A DNA stretch of 8,231 nt. Origin: Defluviicoccus vanus (GTDB lineage: Bacteria; Pseudomonadota; Alphaproteobacteria; Rhodospirillales; Defluviicoccaceae). The position numbers and the translations under genes were made by a program. Below the pieces are notes generated by a model. The model was given only the letters and a program-made list of their open reading frames with translations, ran no database searches and was not told the DNA's origin. The stretch is from positions 3,320,882 to 3,329,112 of the forward strand of contig NZ_CP053923.1 in assembly GCF_014672695.1 (NCBI RefSeq), in the 5' to 3' direction. Below, piece after piece: positions 1 through 6,465 of the stretch. The stretch's first letter is position 1. The number at the start of each line of letters is the position of its first letter.

Positions 1-1929
1 ATCGTTGAGTGGGTTGCGGAGTATACCGTGAGCCCGCCGGGCGCCGTCCTCAGGATGGCGATGAGCGTCCCGGAAGCGCTGCACGCGCCGCGCGCCCGCC
101 TCGTCTACGGCCTCGCCACCGCGTCGCCATTGCCTGCCGCGTTGACCCCAGCGCGCCGCCGCGTTGTCGATGCGCTGATGGCCGGCCCGCCGCGTCCGTC
201 GGCCGAACTGGTGCGTGATGCCGGCGTCAGCCCGGCGGTGATTCGCGCCATGGTCGATGCGGGGATCGTTATCGCCCAGGCGTCCGACGATTCACTCCCG
301 TCCCCGGATTGGCGACGCGCCGGACCGGCGCTGATTCCCGGCCAGGCGGCGGCGGCGAGGGAGTTGTGCGCCGCCGTTGATGGCGGTTACCGGGTGCTTG
401 TCGTCGACGGTCAGCCGGGCGCCGGCAAGACGGAGGTCTATTTCGAGGCGATTGCCGCCACCCTCGCCGCCGGCCGTCAGGTGCTGGTGTTGTTGCCGGA
501 GATCGCGCTGGGCGCGCAGTGGCTCGCCCGCTTTGCCGCCCGCTTTGGCGTGCCGCCGTTGGTCTGGCACTCGGAGGTGGGCCAGGCGGTGCGGCGGCGA
601 ACCTGGCGTTCGGTTCTCACCGGCGAGGCGGCAGTCGTCGTCGGTGCCCGCTCGGCGCTGTTCCTGCCGTTCCCGAACCTGGGGCTGATCGTTGTCGACG
701 AGGAACACGACGGCTCGTTCAAGCAGGAGGACGGTGTTGCTTATCACGCCCGCGATATGGCGGTGGTGCGTGCACGTCTCGGCGCCATCCCGGTGGCACT
801 GGTCTCGGCAACACCGTCGCTGGAGACGATCATCAATGCCAGGCGCGGCCGCTATCACCTGCTGACGCTGCCGGACCGCCCGGGTGCGGCGCCACTACCG
901 GCGATCGAACTGGTTGACCTTACCCGCGATCGTCCCGCGCGCGGCGGCTTTGTCGCACCTTCGCTCGCCGCGGCGCTGGCCGAAACGACGGCGCGCGGCG
1001 AACAGGCGCTCCTCTTCCTCAATCGCCGCGGTTATGCCCCGTTGACGCTCTGTCGCGGCTGCGGCCACCGGATGGCCTGTCCTGCCTGCACTGCCTGGCT
1101 GGTGGAGCATCGACTGATTCGCCGCCTTATCTGCCACCACTGCGGCTTCGCTGTTGCATTACCCGAGGCGTGCCCGTCTTGCGGTGCCACCGATACGCTG
1201 GCGGCCTGCGGCCCCGGCGTCGAGCGTCTCGCCGAGGAAATTGGCGCGCTGTTTCCGCAGCTGCGCTGGGTGATGGCGACCAGTGATACGCTGACCGGTC
1301 CGCGGGAGGCGGCGGACTTGGTGCGGCGGATTGAGGCGCACGAGATCGATGCCATCATCGGCACCCAGATCGTCGCCAAGGGCTATCACTTCCCGCTGCT
1401 GACCCTGGTTGGTGTCATCGATGCCGATCTTGGTCTCAGTGGCGGCGATCTGCGGGCGGCGGAGCGCACTTTCCAGTTGCTCTCCCAGGTGGCAGGGCGG
1501 GCGGGGCGCGCCGAGCGATCCGGTCGCGCTCTGTTGCAGACGACGATGCCTGCGCATCCGTTGATGACCGCGCTCGCCTCTGGTGATCGGCAGCGGTTTC
1601 TCGCGGCCGAGGAAGCGGCACGTGCGGCCACTGCCATGCCTCCCTTCGGCCGCCTTGCGGCGCTGATTCTCTCTGCTCGCGACGAAACGCAGGTGGACGC
1701 GGCTGCCCGGGCGCTGGCGCAGACGGCGCCGCGTGTGCCGGGGGTGCGCATCCTCGGGCCGGCGCCTGCCCCGCTTGCCCTGCTGCGTGGCCGGCACCGC
1801 CGCCGGTTTCTCGTCCATGGCGGCAAGGCTGTGCGATTGTCGCCGCTCATCCGCGCCTGGATGGCGCAGGTCCGCCTGCCATCGGCAGTGCGGATCCAGG
1901 TGGATATCGATCCGTTCAGCTTCCTGTGA
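1..1929 (+). CDS. priA: Primosomal replication restart helicase PriA (5' partial)
   Basis: PriA is a 3'-to-5' superfamily 2 DNA helicase that recognises stalled forks and reloads the replicative helicase. A GTG at 28 could be taken as the start, but the frame is open to base 1 and the residues before it (IVEWVAEYT) read as ordinary PriA sequence, so the gene begins upstream of the window. Counting codons from base 1, Walker A GQPGAGKT is at 137-144, the DEEH helicase box at 233-236 and SATPS follows it. Eight cysteines in four pairs (351/354, 360/363, 378/381, 391/394) form the PriA zinc-binding insert. The second helicase domain shows GTQIVAKG from 454 and QVAGRAGR at 496-503. The 642 visible residues plus about 90 missing ones give the usual length near 730. 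Walker A is GQPGAGKT where many PriA have GVTGSGKT, a mild variation. No frameshift or missing catalytic residue is seen. Confidence 0.96.
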   Translation: MVEWVAEYTVSPPGAVLRMAMSVPEALHAPRARLVYGLATASPLPAALTPARRRVVDALMAGPPRPSAELVRDAGVSPAVIRAMVDAGIVIAQASDDSLPSPDWRRAGPALIPGQAAAARELCAAVDGGYRVLVVDGQPGAGKTEVYFEAIAATLAAGRQVLVLLPEIALGAQWLARFAARFGVPPLVWHSEVGQAVRRRTWRSVLTGEAAVVVGARSALFLPFPNLGLIVVDEEHDGSFKQEDGVAYHARDMAVVRARLGAIPVALVSATPSLETIINARRGRYHLLTLPDRPGAAPLPAIELVDLTRDRPARGGFVAPSLAAALAETTARGEQALLFLNRRGYAPLTLCRGCGHRMACPACTAWLVEHRLIRRLICHHCGFAVALPEACPSCGATDTLAACGPGVERLAEEIGALFPQLRWVMATSDTLTGPREAADLVRRIEAHEIDAIIGTQIVAKGYHFPLLTLVGVIDADLGLSGGDLRAAERTFQLLSQVAGRAGRAERSGRALLQTTMPAHPLMTALASGDRQRFLAAEEAARAATAMPPFGRLAALILSARDETQVDAAARALAQTAPRVPGVRILGPAPAPLALLRGRHRRRFLVHGGKAVRLSPLIRAWMAQVRLPSAVRIQVDIDPFSFL

Positions 1930-1970
1930 GGGGATGTCGCGGCGCGATACCGGAGCGGACGGCATCGGCC

Positions 1971-2000
1971 GGAGCAGCAGAAACCCCACTGCTTCCTTTA
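1971..2000 (+). terminator. Weak terminator-like hairpin after priA
   Basis: GGAGCAG (1971-1977) pairs with CTGCTTCC (1989-1996) to give seven base pairs with one bulged T and an 11-base loop, followed directly by TTTA. It starts about 40 bases after the priA stop, where an intrinsic terminator would be expected. The U-tract is only three long and the stem is short, so termination would be weak at best. This is a structure seen by eye; its role is inferred. Confidence 0.3.
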
Positions 2001-2186
2001 GTGACGACCATCGATTATAAGGTTAACATATTGCGCATCTTAATCCAGCCAGCCCACACCAACACGGATGCACGCGTGCCCCGGGAAACGGACCGCACGG
2101 TGAGGGAGATAACTCCCGCCGTCGCGAACGATGGAGGGCTTGCCGGTTCGGTGTGGAAATTGCTACGCCGGGAGGCCGAAGCAGGC

Positions 2187-2216
2187 TTGCATACAATGCC
2201 CGGTAGTTTCTACAAC
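2187..2216 (+). promoter_or_regulatory. Possible sigma-70 type promoter for accA
   Basis: TTGCAT (2187-2192) and TACAAC (2211-2216) are separated by 18 bases and resemble the -35 and -10 boxes TTGACA and TATAAT at four of six positions each. The -35 box is preceded by C, giving CTTG as is common in alphaproteobacterial promoters. Use of this site would give a leader of roughly 155 bases before accA. The match is modest and rests on inspection alone. Confidence 0.25.
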
Positions 2217-2366
2217 TGTTGCTACTGACAGTGGTTGGCGGGCGCGAAGTGAGCAAATGGGGGGAGTCCGTCGCCCGTCGGGCGTGAACTGTGAGTCAAT
2301 ACGGAGGGGTGCGGCTGCGCCGCTGGTGCTGAACGTTCTGGCCCTGTGACGTCGAATCCCGGTAGC

Positions 2367-2372
2367 GGAAGG
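2367..2372 (+). promoter_or_regulatory. Ribosome binding site deciding the accA start
   Basis: GGAAGG lies six bases before the ATG at 2379. An in-frame GTG at 2346 would add 11 residues (beginning MTSNPGSG) that do not look like AccA, whereas MRTFLDFEKPI from 2379 is the usual AccA N-terminus. The site therefore favours 2379 over 2346. Confidence 0.75.
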
Positions 2373-2378
2373 TCCTTA

Positions 2379-3329
2379 ATGCGCACGTTCCTCGATTTCG
2401 AAAAGCCGATTGCTGAGCTTGAGAGCAAAATCGACGAGCTTCGCCACATCAGCAGTTCGAGCGAGCTCAACATCGCCGAAGAGGTCACCCGGCTGCAGGA
2501 CAAGCTGAACAGCATGCTGCGCCAGACCTACAATAAGCTGACCCCCTGGCAGAAAGCGCAGGTCGCACGACACGCCGAACGTCCGCATACCCTGGATTAT
2601 ATTGGGCGGCTGATCGAGGAATTCACCCCACTGGCCGGTGATCGCCTGTTCGGCGAGGACGCGGCGATGATCGGTGGCATTGGCCGGTTTCGTGGTCGCT
2701 CCATCGTCGTTCTCGGTCAGGAGAAGGGCTCGACCACGGAGACGCGCATCCGCCACAACTTCGGCATGGCGCGCCCGGAAGGCTATCGCAAAGCACAGCG
2801 GCTGATGCGGCTGGCCGACAGGTTTCGCCTGCCGGTGCTCACCTTCGTCGATACGCCGGGGGCCTATCCCGGCGTGGACGCCGAAGCGCGTGGCCAAGCC
2901 GAAGCCATCGCCCGTTGCATCGAGACCTGCCTTGATCTCAGGGTTCCGATGGTCGCCGTCGTCATCGGTGAAGGCGGGTCGGGCGGTGCCATCGCTCTCG
3001 CCGCGGCCGATCGGGTGTTGATCCTCGAACACGCGATTTATTCGGTGATCTCTCCCGAAGGGTGCGCCTCGATCCTCTGGCGCGAGGGTGAGAACGTGAA
3101 GACGGCGGCGGAGCAATTGCGGCTGACCTCCTTCGATCTTCTCCGCCTGGGCGTCGTCGAACGGGTCATCCACGAGCCGCTCGGTGGTGCGCACCGCGGT
3201 CCGGAGGAGGCCATCGACCGCGTCGGCGATGCCATCGCTGAAGCTTTGGACGAACTGCTTGCCCTCGCCGAGCCGGATCTGCGGGCGCTGCGCCGGCAGC
3301 GCTTCCTGACCATCGGTGCTGCCGCATGA
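2379..3329 (+). CDS. accA: Acetyl-CoA carboxylase carboxyltransferase subunit alpha
   Basis: AccA pairs with AccD to form the carboxyltransferase of acetyl-CoA carboxylase, which moves CO2 from carboxybiotin on AccB to acetyl-CoA and makes malonyl-CoA for fatty acid synthesis in the cytoplasm. The 316 residues match the family length (about 319). The N-terminal part is a helical segment beginning MRTFLDFEKPIAELE. The crotonase-like carboxyltransferase fold follows, with DTPGAYPG at 158-165 and the glycine-rich GEGGSGG at 197-203, then the EHAIYSVISPEGCAS block typical of AccA. The ATG at 2379 is chosen because of GGAAGG six bases upstream. The gene stands alone after a long gap and is followed, 149 bases later, by galE in the same direction. 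No accD is in view, which is normal because accA and accD are usually unlinked. All key motifs look intact. Confidence 0.97.
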   Translation: MRTFLDFEKPIAELESKIDELRHISSSSELNIAEEVTRLQDKLNSMLRQTYNKLTPWQKAQVARHAERPHTLDYIGRLIEEFTPLAGDRLFGEDAAMIGGIGRFRGRSIVVLGQEKGSTTETRIRHNFGMARPEGYRKAQRLMRLADRFRLPVLTFVDTPGAYPGVDAEARGQAEAIARCIETCLDLRVPMVAVVIGEGGSGGAIALAAADRVLILEHAIYSVISPEGCASILWREGENVKTAAEQLRLTSFDLLRLGVVERVIHEPLGGAHRGPEEAIDRVGDAIAEALDELLALAEPDLRALRRQRFLTIGAAA

Positions 3330-3463
3330 TCGGCCGGTTGCAGGACACTCCTGGTCGCCGCCAGAAGGTGAAGTGGGTCACACTCAAGCGATGCTCTGTT
3401 GGCGTATACCATTCCAGTCGGCCGCGAATTTCCCGCGCCGTACCGGTCTCACGATATCGCAGC

Positions 3464-3469
3464 GGGGAG
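3464..3469 (+). promoter_or_regulatory. Ribosome binding site for galE
   Basis: GGGGAG lies nine bases before the ATG at 3479 and supports that start. An in-frame ATG at 3500 has only an AAGAAGG stretch too close to it. The rest of the accA-galE gap (3330-3463) shows no clear promoter or terminator, only a CTGG/CCAG hairpin at 3351-3364 without a U-tract, so co-transcription with accA is possible but not shown. Confidence 0.65.
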
Positions 3470-3478
3470 TTGGACTAG

Positions 3479-4477
3479 ATGCGCGTGCGCAAGAAGGCCA
3501 TGGTAACCGGCGGCGCCGGCTATATCGGCAGCCATGTGACATGGGCACTCCTCGAAGCCGGGTGGGACGTGGTCGTCATCGACGATCTGTCAACCGGACG
3601 GCGCGAGTCGGTGGCCGCGGCAGCCGCATTCATTCTCGGCGACGTGGGCGAACCGGTGACGATTAACGCGGCCCTCGCGGAGCACCGGCCGGACGCGGTA
3701 CTGCATTTGGCCGGCTCGGCGATCATTCCGGAATCGGTAATCGATCCTCTCAAGTATTATCGCAATAATACGGCAGCCAGTCGGACCCTGATCGAAGCAA
3801 CGGTCAATGCCGGTATCGATGCCTTCCTGTTTTCGTCGACGGCGGCGATTTACGGCGTGCCGCCACGGATGCCCATCGACGAGGACATGCCGACACAACC
3901 GATCACGCCCTACGGAACCTCCAAGCTCTGCACCGAATTCATCCTCCGCGACGTGGCCGCGGCAACGTCGATGCGCTATGTCTCGCTGCGCTATTTCAAC
4001 GTTGCCGGCGCCGACCCGAAGGGGAGAACCGGCCAATCGACACCGATCTCGACCCACCTGATCAAAATTGCCTGTGAAACCATCGTCGGTAAGCGCAGCT
4101 TCTTCAATATTTGTGGTGATGACTATCCGACGCCGGACGGAACATGTATCCGTGACTATCTGCATGTGAGTGATCTGGCCGATCTGCATGTAACGGCAAT
4201 CGAATACCTCGTCGCCGGCGGTGCCAGCGAAGCCTTCAACTGTGGTTACGGTCACGGCTATTCGGTTGCAGAGGTGGCCAACGTGATCCGTCAGGTGGCC
4301 GGCGGCCATATCGACGCGCGTATTGCGCCGCGCCGGCCGGGCGATCCGCCGCAACTGGTGGCCGATGCGCGCAAGATCCGTCGGCAGTTTGGCTGGCAGC
4401 CGAAGTACGACGACCTCCGGTTTATCGTCGAGACAGCACTCGCCTGGGAACGGTGGTTGCAGGCGCGCGCGGCGTGA
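3479..4477 (+). CDS. galE: UDP-glucose 4-epimerase
   Basis: GalE interconverts UDP-glucose and UDP-galactose through a 4-keto intermediate with tightly bound NAD+. It supplies UDP-galactose for lipopolysaccharide and exopolysaccharide and serves galactose use. The 332-residue length matches the family (E. coli 338). This is an extended short-chain dehydrogenase: the Rossmann motif TGGAGYIG is at 10-17, the catalytic Ser/Thr lies in SST at 119-121, and the catalytic Tyr and Lys are Y145 and K149 in YGTSK. The strings RYFNVAGAD and CIRDYLHVSDLADLH, which contact nucleotide sugar and shape the fold, mark it as GalE rather than a more distant epimerase. The start at 3479 has a good ribosome binding site. 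It is transcribed toward the minus-strand gene at 4534-5616. A related specificity, such as UDP-N-acetylglucosamine 4-epimerisation, cannot be excluded from sequence alone. Confidence 0.92.
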   Translation: MRVRKKAMVTGGAGYIGSHVTWALLEAGWDVVVIDDLSTGRRESVAAAAAFILGDVGEPVTINAALAEHRPDAVLHLAGSAIIPESVIDPLKYYRNNTAASRTLIEATVNAGIDAFLFSSTAAIYGVPPRMPIDEDMPTQPITPYGTSKLCTEFILRDVAAATSMRYVSLRYFNVAGADPKGRTGQSTPISTHLIKIACETIVGKRSFFNICGDDYPTPDGTCIRDYLHVSDLADLHVTAIEYLVAGGASEAFNCGYGHGYSVAEVANVIRQVAGGHIDARIAPRRPGDPPQLVADARKIRRQFGWQPKYDDLRFIVETALAWERWLQARAA

Positions 4478-4533
4478 GCGGCGGGCGGTGCTCCCGAAAA
4501 GTCCCCGGGGCGCCGTCATCCAGTCGGGCAGTG

Positions 4534-5616
4534 TCAGCTTGCGGGCTTGCCGATGGTGATGATGCGGCGGATCTCATCGGTCTTGAAGCCGATGGCCATC
4601 GGACGGACGACGTTGGGGATGACGGCGACGTCGTAAAGCTCCTGAATCGGCCCCTCGATCGAGAGCCAGTGGACGATGTCAGCGGTGCGCAGGTCGATGA
4701 CCATCAAGCCGCAGCGCGGCTCGGCGTGACGTTTCGCCAGTTCGTCATCCAATGGCAGGCCGGACAGGCTGCGATTTTCCCGACAGCGCGAGAGGCCGAC
4801 CAGGGCGAAGTCGCCGAAGAAGGCGAGACCGCGCAGGTAGCCGGGGCAGAAGGTCAACCGCTCGAAGCGCCTCGAGGCCAGATCCACATAGCCGAAATAG
4901 CCGGTACCGGACTCAAGCAGCCATAGCCGACCCTCGTACACCCGCGGTGAATGCGGCATGGCGAAGCCCTCTGCCACCACCGCGCCGCTGGCGACATCGA
5001 TCACCACGCCGCCGTCGCGGCGATGATCGCGCCAGCCGGCAGCCACGTCGCTGCGGCTGACCGCGGTGACGTAGGCCGGTTTGCCATCGCGCATGGCAAG
5101 GCCGTTCAAATGGCAGCGATCCTCGGCGGCGAGCTTGCTGATGAAGGGCGGGCGCCAGAGTGGCACGAAGCTCGCCTGTTCGCTCAAGGTTGCGAGGCAG
5201 CTGAACAGGGTGTTGACGAAAACCACCCGGCCCTCACTGTCCACGGCGATGTCGTGGGTGTCGATATCGCCGGTGGTGTAGCCGAGGCGGGGGACATAGA
5301 CCCGATCGTATCCCTTGTGCAGGACGCCCGGATCGAGAGCGTTTTCGAACCGCCACAGCTGATAGAGCGTGCTCATCCACAGGCGGTCGCCATCCACGTG
5401 CAGACCCATGCAGCGGCTGAAGTTGCGCTCGAACATGGACAACTGCTCTGATGTCTGATGTCCGACCAGGAACAGCTTGCCGGCCTGATAGGTGGTAAAG
5501 GCGAGACTGATGCGTTGTTCATGCAGCCATGAGCCGAACTGCCGCGACGCAGCAATCTCCAGCTTCGCTCCCGCTGCCGCCGGCTCAGCGGTTTCGGTCA
5601 GCGTCGCCTCGTCCAT
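4534..5616 (-). CDS. TIGR03032 / DUF4915-like protein of unknown function, probable beta-propeller
   Basis: I recognise this as the family named TIGR03032, conserved over most of its length but without known function. The 360 residues fit the family size. Highly conserved blocks are ISLAFTTYQAGKLFL (about 36-50), GLHVDGDRLWMSTLYQLWRF (71-90), GYTTGDIDTHDIAV (112-125), FVNTLFSCLATL (133-144), DRCHLNGLA (166-174), MPHSPR (220-225), LWLLESGTGYFGYVDL (231-246), CPGYLRGLAF (257-266) and ELYDVAV from 326. Recurring D-x-x-G-R/D-h-W/h-h units (h, hydrophobic) separated by loops suggest a beta-propeller, an inference from pattern. Invariant-looking His and Asn residues in those blocks (H121, H169, N171, H222) could line a central pocket. 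There is no signal peptide or membrane segment, so it is probably cytoplasmic. It is convergent with galE, with 56 bases between stops. Upstream a run of G about ten bases before the ATG may be the ribosome binding site. Enzyme or sensor roles are open. Confidence 0.85.
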   Translation of the reverse strand: MDEATLTETAEPAAAGAKLEIAASRQFGSWLHEQRISLAFTTYQAGKLFLVGHQTSEQLSMFERNFSRCMGLHVDGDRLWMSTLYQLWRFENALDPGVLHKGYDRVYVPRLGYTTGDIDTHDIAVDSEGRVVFVNTLFSCLATLSEQASFVPLWRPPFISKLAAEDRCHLNGLAMRDGKPAYVTAVSRSDVAAGWRDHRRDGGVVIDVASGAVVAEGFAMPHSPRVYEGRLWLLESGTGYFGYVDLASRRFERLTFCPGYLRGLAFFGDFALVGLSRCRENRSLSGLPLDDELAKRHAEPRCGLMVIDLRTADIVHWLSIEGPIQELYDVAVIPNVVRPMAIGFKTDEIRRIITIGKPAS

Positions 5617-5879
5617 ATCCCGTCTACCCCCTTAAACGCAGTCTTGCGCAGGTGTACTGCACCCGGCGCCGTTCTTACAAGGACCAGCCGCCTCGGCCCC
5701 GGCTACGCGGGGTTACGGGGCAGCGGTCTTGGGTGTTGCAGGAGGTTGTCTTGCGGCGGCTCGGTGATCCATGGCCGCGGCGTGTAGTGGGACGATCCTC
5801 GCGGCGGGTAGTCAACAAGGCCTTCCTTTTCCCATTACAGCGCGGGATCAAATGCCGACAGAGACACTGAGCGGTGTGC
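5617..5879. other. Non-coding stretch between the propeller gene and the MscS relic
   Basis: No credible coding sequence on either strand; translations here are rich in Arg, Pro and Ser as expected for out-of-frame GC-rich DNA. A CCCCG/CGGGG hairpin with a six-base loop lies at 5697-5712 but has no U-tract. The minus-strand promoter of the 5616 gene must lie in or near this stretch; the best -35-like string is TTGTAA (complement of 5675-5680), with only a poor -10 partner. The channel pseudogene frame fades out at about 5880, so its missing 3' part was probably deleted here. Confidence 0.5.
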
Positions 5880-6390
5880 CCGAATCGCTTGCGCGCCGCC
5901 GCGCCTTGATGGTGCTTGTCCCATCGCTTCCCCCATCGCCGAAGCGACCGGATGAGGAGGAACGCCCCGATCAGCACGCCGGCGAGGATCAGCTATTGCC
6001 AGATCGTCTTGCCGAGGACGATTGACTTCGACCAGCCGGGAATCGCCTTCGCCCAGGACCTCGTTACGATTAATCCAGGGCCGTAAACAAAGGCATTGTA
6101 AATGCCGGGCGTCGCTCCTGGTCTGTAGGAAAGATCTTTGACGCGTTCGTAATAGGTCTGAAGTCTATCGATTGTCTCGGCGTTAAACAGGAACTTACCG
6201 GCCGCGGGCCGATCTCTCATTTTTTCAATGGTGATCGATGTACAGGAAATGGCCCGATGCGTCAGTGGCCTTTCTTCGTTCGCTTCCTCGGCATCGCCCG
6301 GGGGCCGATCCGATCGAGAATCTCCTTCAGCAGAAGTGCCGTCTCGATTTGTCTCGGGACCGCTCCCGGTCAACGGGGCGGAAGCCCTTG
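5880..6390 (-). pseudogene. Decayed fragment of an MscS-family mechanosensitive channel gene
   Basis: Three pieces of one protein can be read on the minus strand. From about 6365 to 6301 the frame gives VPRQIETALLLKEILDRIGP. From about 6300 to 5996, one frame over, it gives SITIEKM, then AGKFLFNAETIDRL, YYERVKDLSYRPGATPGIY and ends LGKTIWQ. After an in-frame TAG (5993-5995) it continues with the hydrophobic LILAGVLIGAFLLIRSLRRW and basic residues to about 5880. The order (ALLLKE..LDRI, ITI..AGEFLF, YERV..L.YRPGA, then a membrane helix with RRWG) matches, from memory, the N-terminal domain of large MscS-type channels. A TGA (6370-6372) interrupts the first piece and a net one-base loss, near the G5 run at 6300-6304, causes the frameshift. 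The pore and beta domains that should follow are absent, as is the true N-terminus. The product cannot be functional. The family call is likely but not search-verified. Confidence 0.72.
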
Positions 6391-6401
6391 CGCAAGATAC
6401 G

Positions 6402-6430
6402 TTTGCAGCCTATCGCCGCTCGTCTATAAG
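6402..6430 (+). promoter_or_regulatory. Candidate sigma-70 type promoter for the YjgR-like ATPase gene
   Basis: TTTGCA (6402-6407) and TATAAG (6425-6430) are spaced by 17 bases, matching the -35 and -10 consensus at four and five of six positions. Transcription would start near 6437 and leave a leader of about 30 bases with the ribosome binding site at 6451-6456. A perfect ten-base palindrome, CTTGCGCAAG, lies just upstream (6387-6396) and might be an operator or chance. The promoter overlaps the 5' edge of the antisense channel pseudogene. Confidence 0.4.
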
Positions 6431-6450
6431 TCGTTGCCTTTATAGCTGCC

Positions 6451-6456
6451 GGGGAG
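6451..6456 (+). promoter_or_regulatory. Ribosome binding site supporting a GTG start at 6466
   Basis: GGGGAG lies nine bases before the GTG at 6466. No in-frame ATG lies near enough upstream to compete, and MSSAENCIFVGKA from this GTG matches the usual N-terminus of YjgR-like proteins, so the site decides a non-ATG start. Confidence 0.65.
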
Positions 6457-6465
6457 CATCGGGGC

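Larger units (their letters stand above)
1930..2378 (+). other. Long non-coding stretch between priA and accA
   Basis: I see no convincing gene in these 449 bases on either strand; short open frames here have poor codon use and no good ribosome binding site. The stretch has an AT-rich island at about 2000-2042 in otherwise GC-rich DNA. It also holds a series of small inverted repeats: GGGAG/CTCCC around ATAA (2104-2117), CAACTGTTG (2213-2221), ACTGACAGT (2224-2232), CGCCC/GGGCG around GTC (2272-2284) and GCGGC/GCCGC around TGC (2311-2323). If transcription of accA starts near 2220, the last of these would sit in a long 5' leader. No known riboswitch or tRNA is recognised. Short GC-rich palindromes are common by chance in such DNA. 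Confidence 0.5.

Noticed and set aside
292..858. Long minus-strand frames opposite priA, accA and galE
   Set aside because: They are frames opposite well-identified genes, with Arg/Gly/Ala-rich composition and no domain; a usual effect in GC-rich coding DNA.
1926..2228. A 100-codon plus-strand frame after priA
   Set aside because: It begins inside the priA stop region, has no recognisable domain or ribosome binding site, and runs through the terminator-like hairpin.
2257..2349. A 30-codon frame ending where the GTG at 2346 begins (GTGA overlap), as a translationally coupled leader for accA
   Set aside because: The real accA start is the ATG at 2379 with its own ribosome binding site, so the overlap has no coupling value; the small frame itself has poor initiation signals.
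3405..3410. TATACC as a -10 box for galE
   Set aside because: No -35-like sequence lies 16-18 bases upstream.
4478..4533. Terminator between the convergent galE and propeller genes
   Set aside because: CGGG/CCCG (4482-4496) and the CCCCGGGG palindrome (4503-4510) are too short or lack a loop, and there is no U-tract on either strand.
5697..5712. CCCCG/CGGGG hairpin as a terminator
   Set aside because: It has no following U-tract and no gene ends nearby on either strand.
5993..6373. A 126-codon minus-strand frame as an intact small gene
   Set aside because: Only its C-terminal two thirds look like protein; its first 30 or so codons are out of frame with the channel sequence that overlaps them, and it ends in a nonsense codon within a continuous domain.
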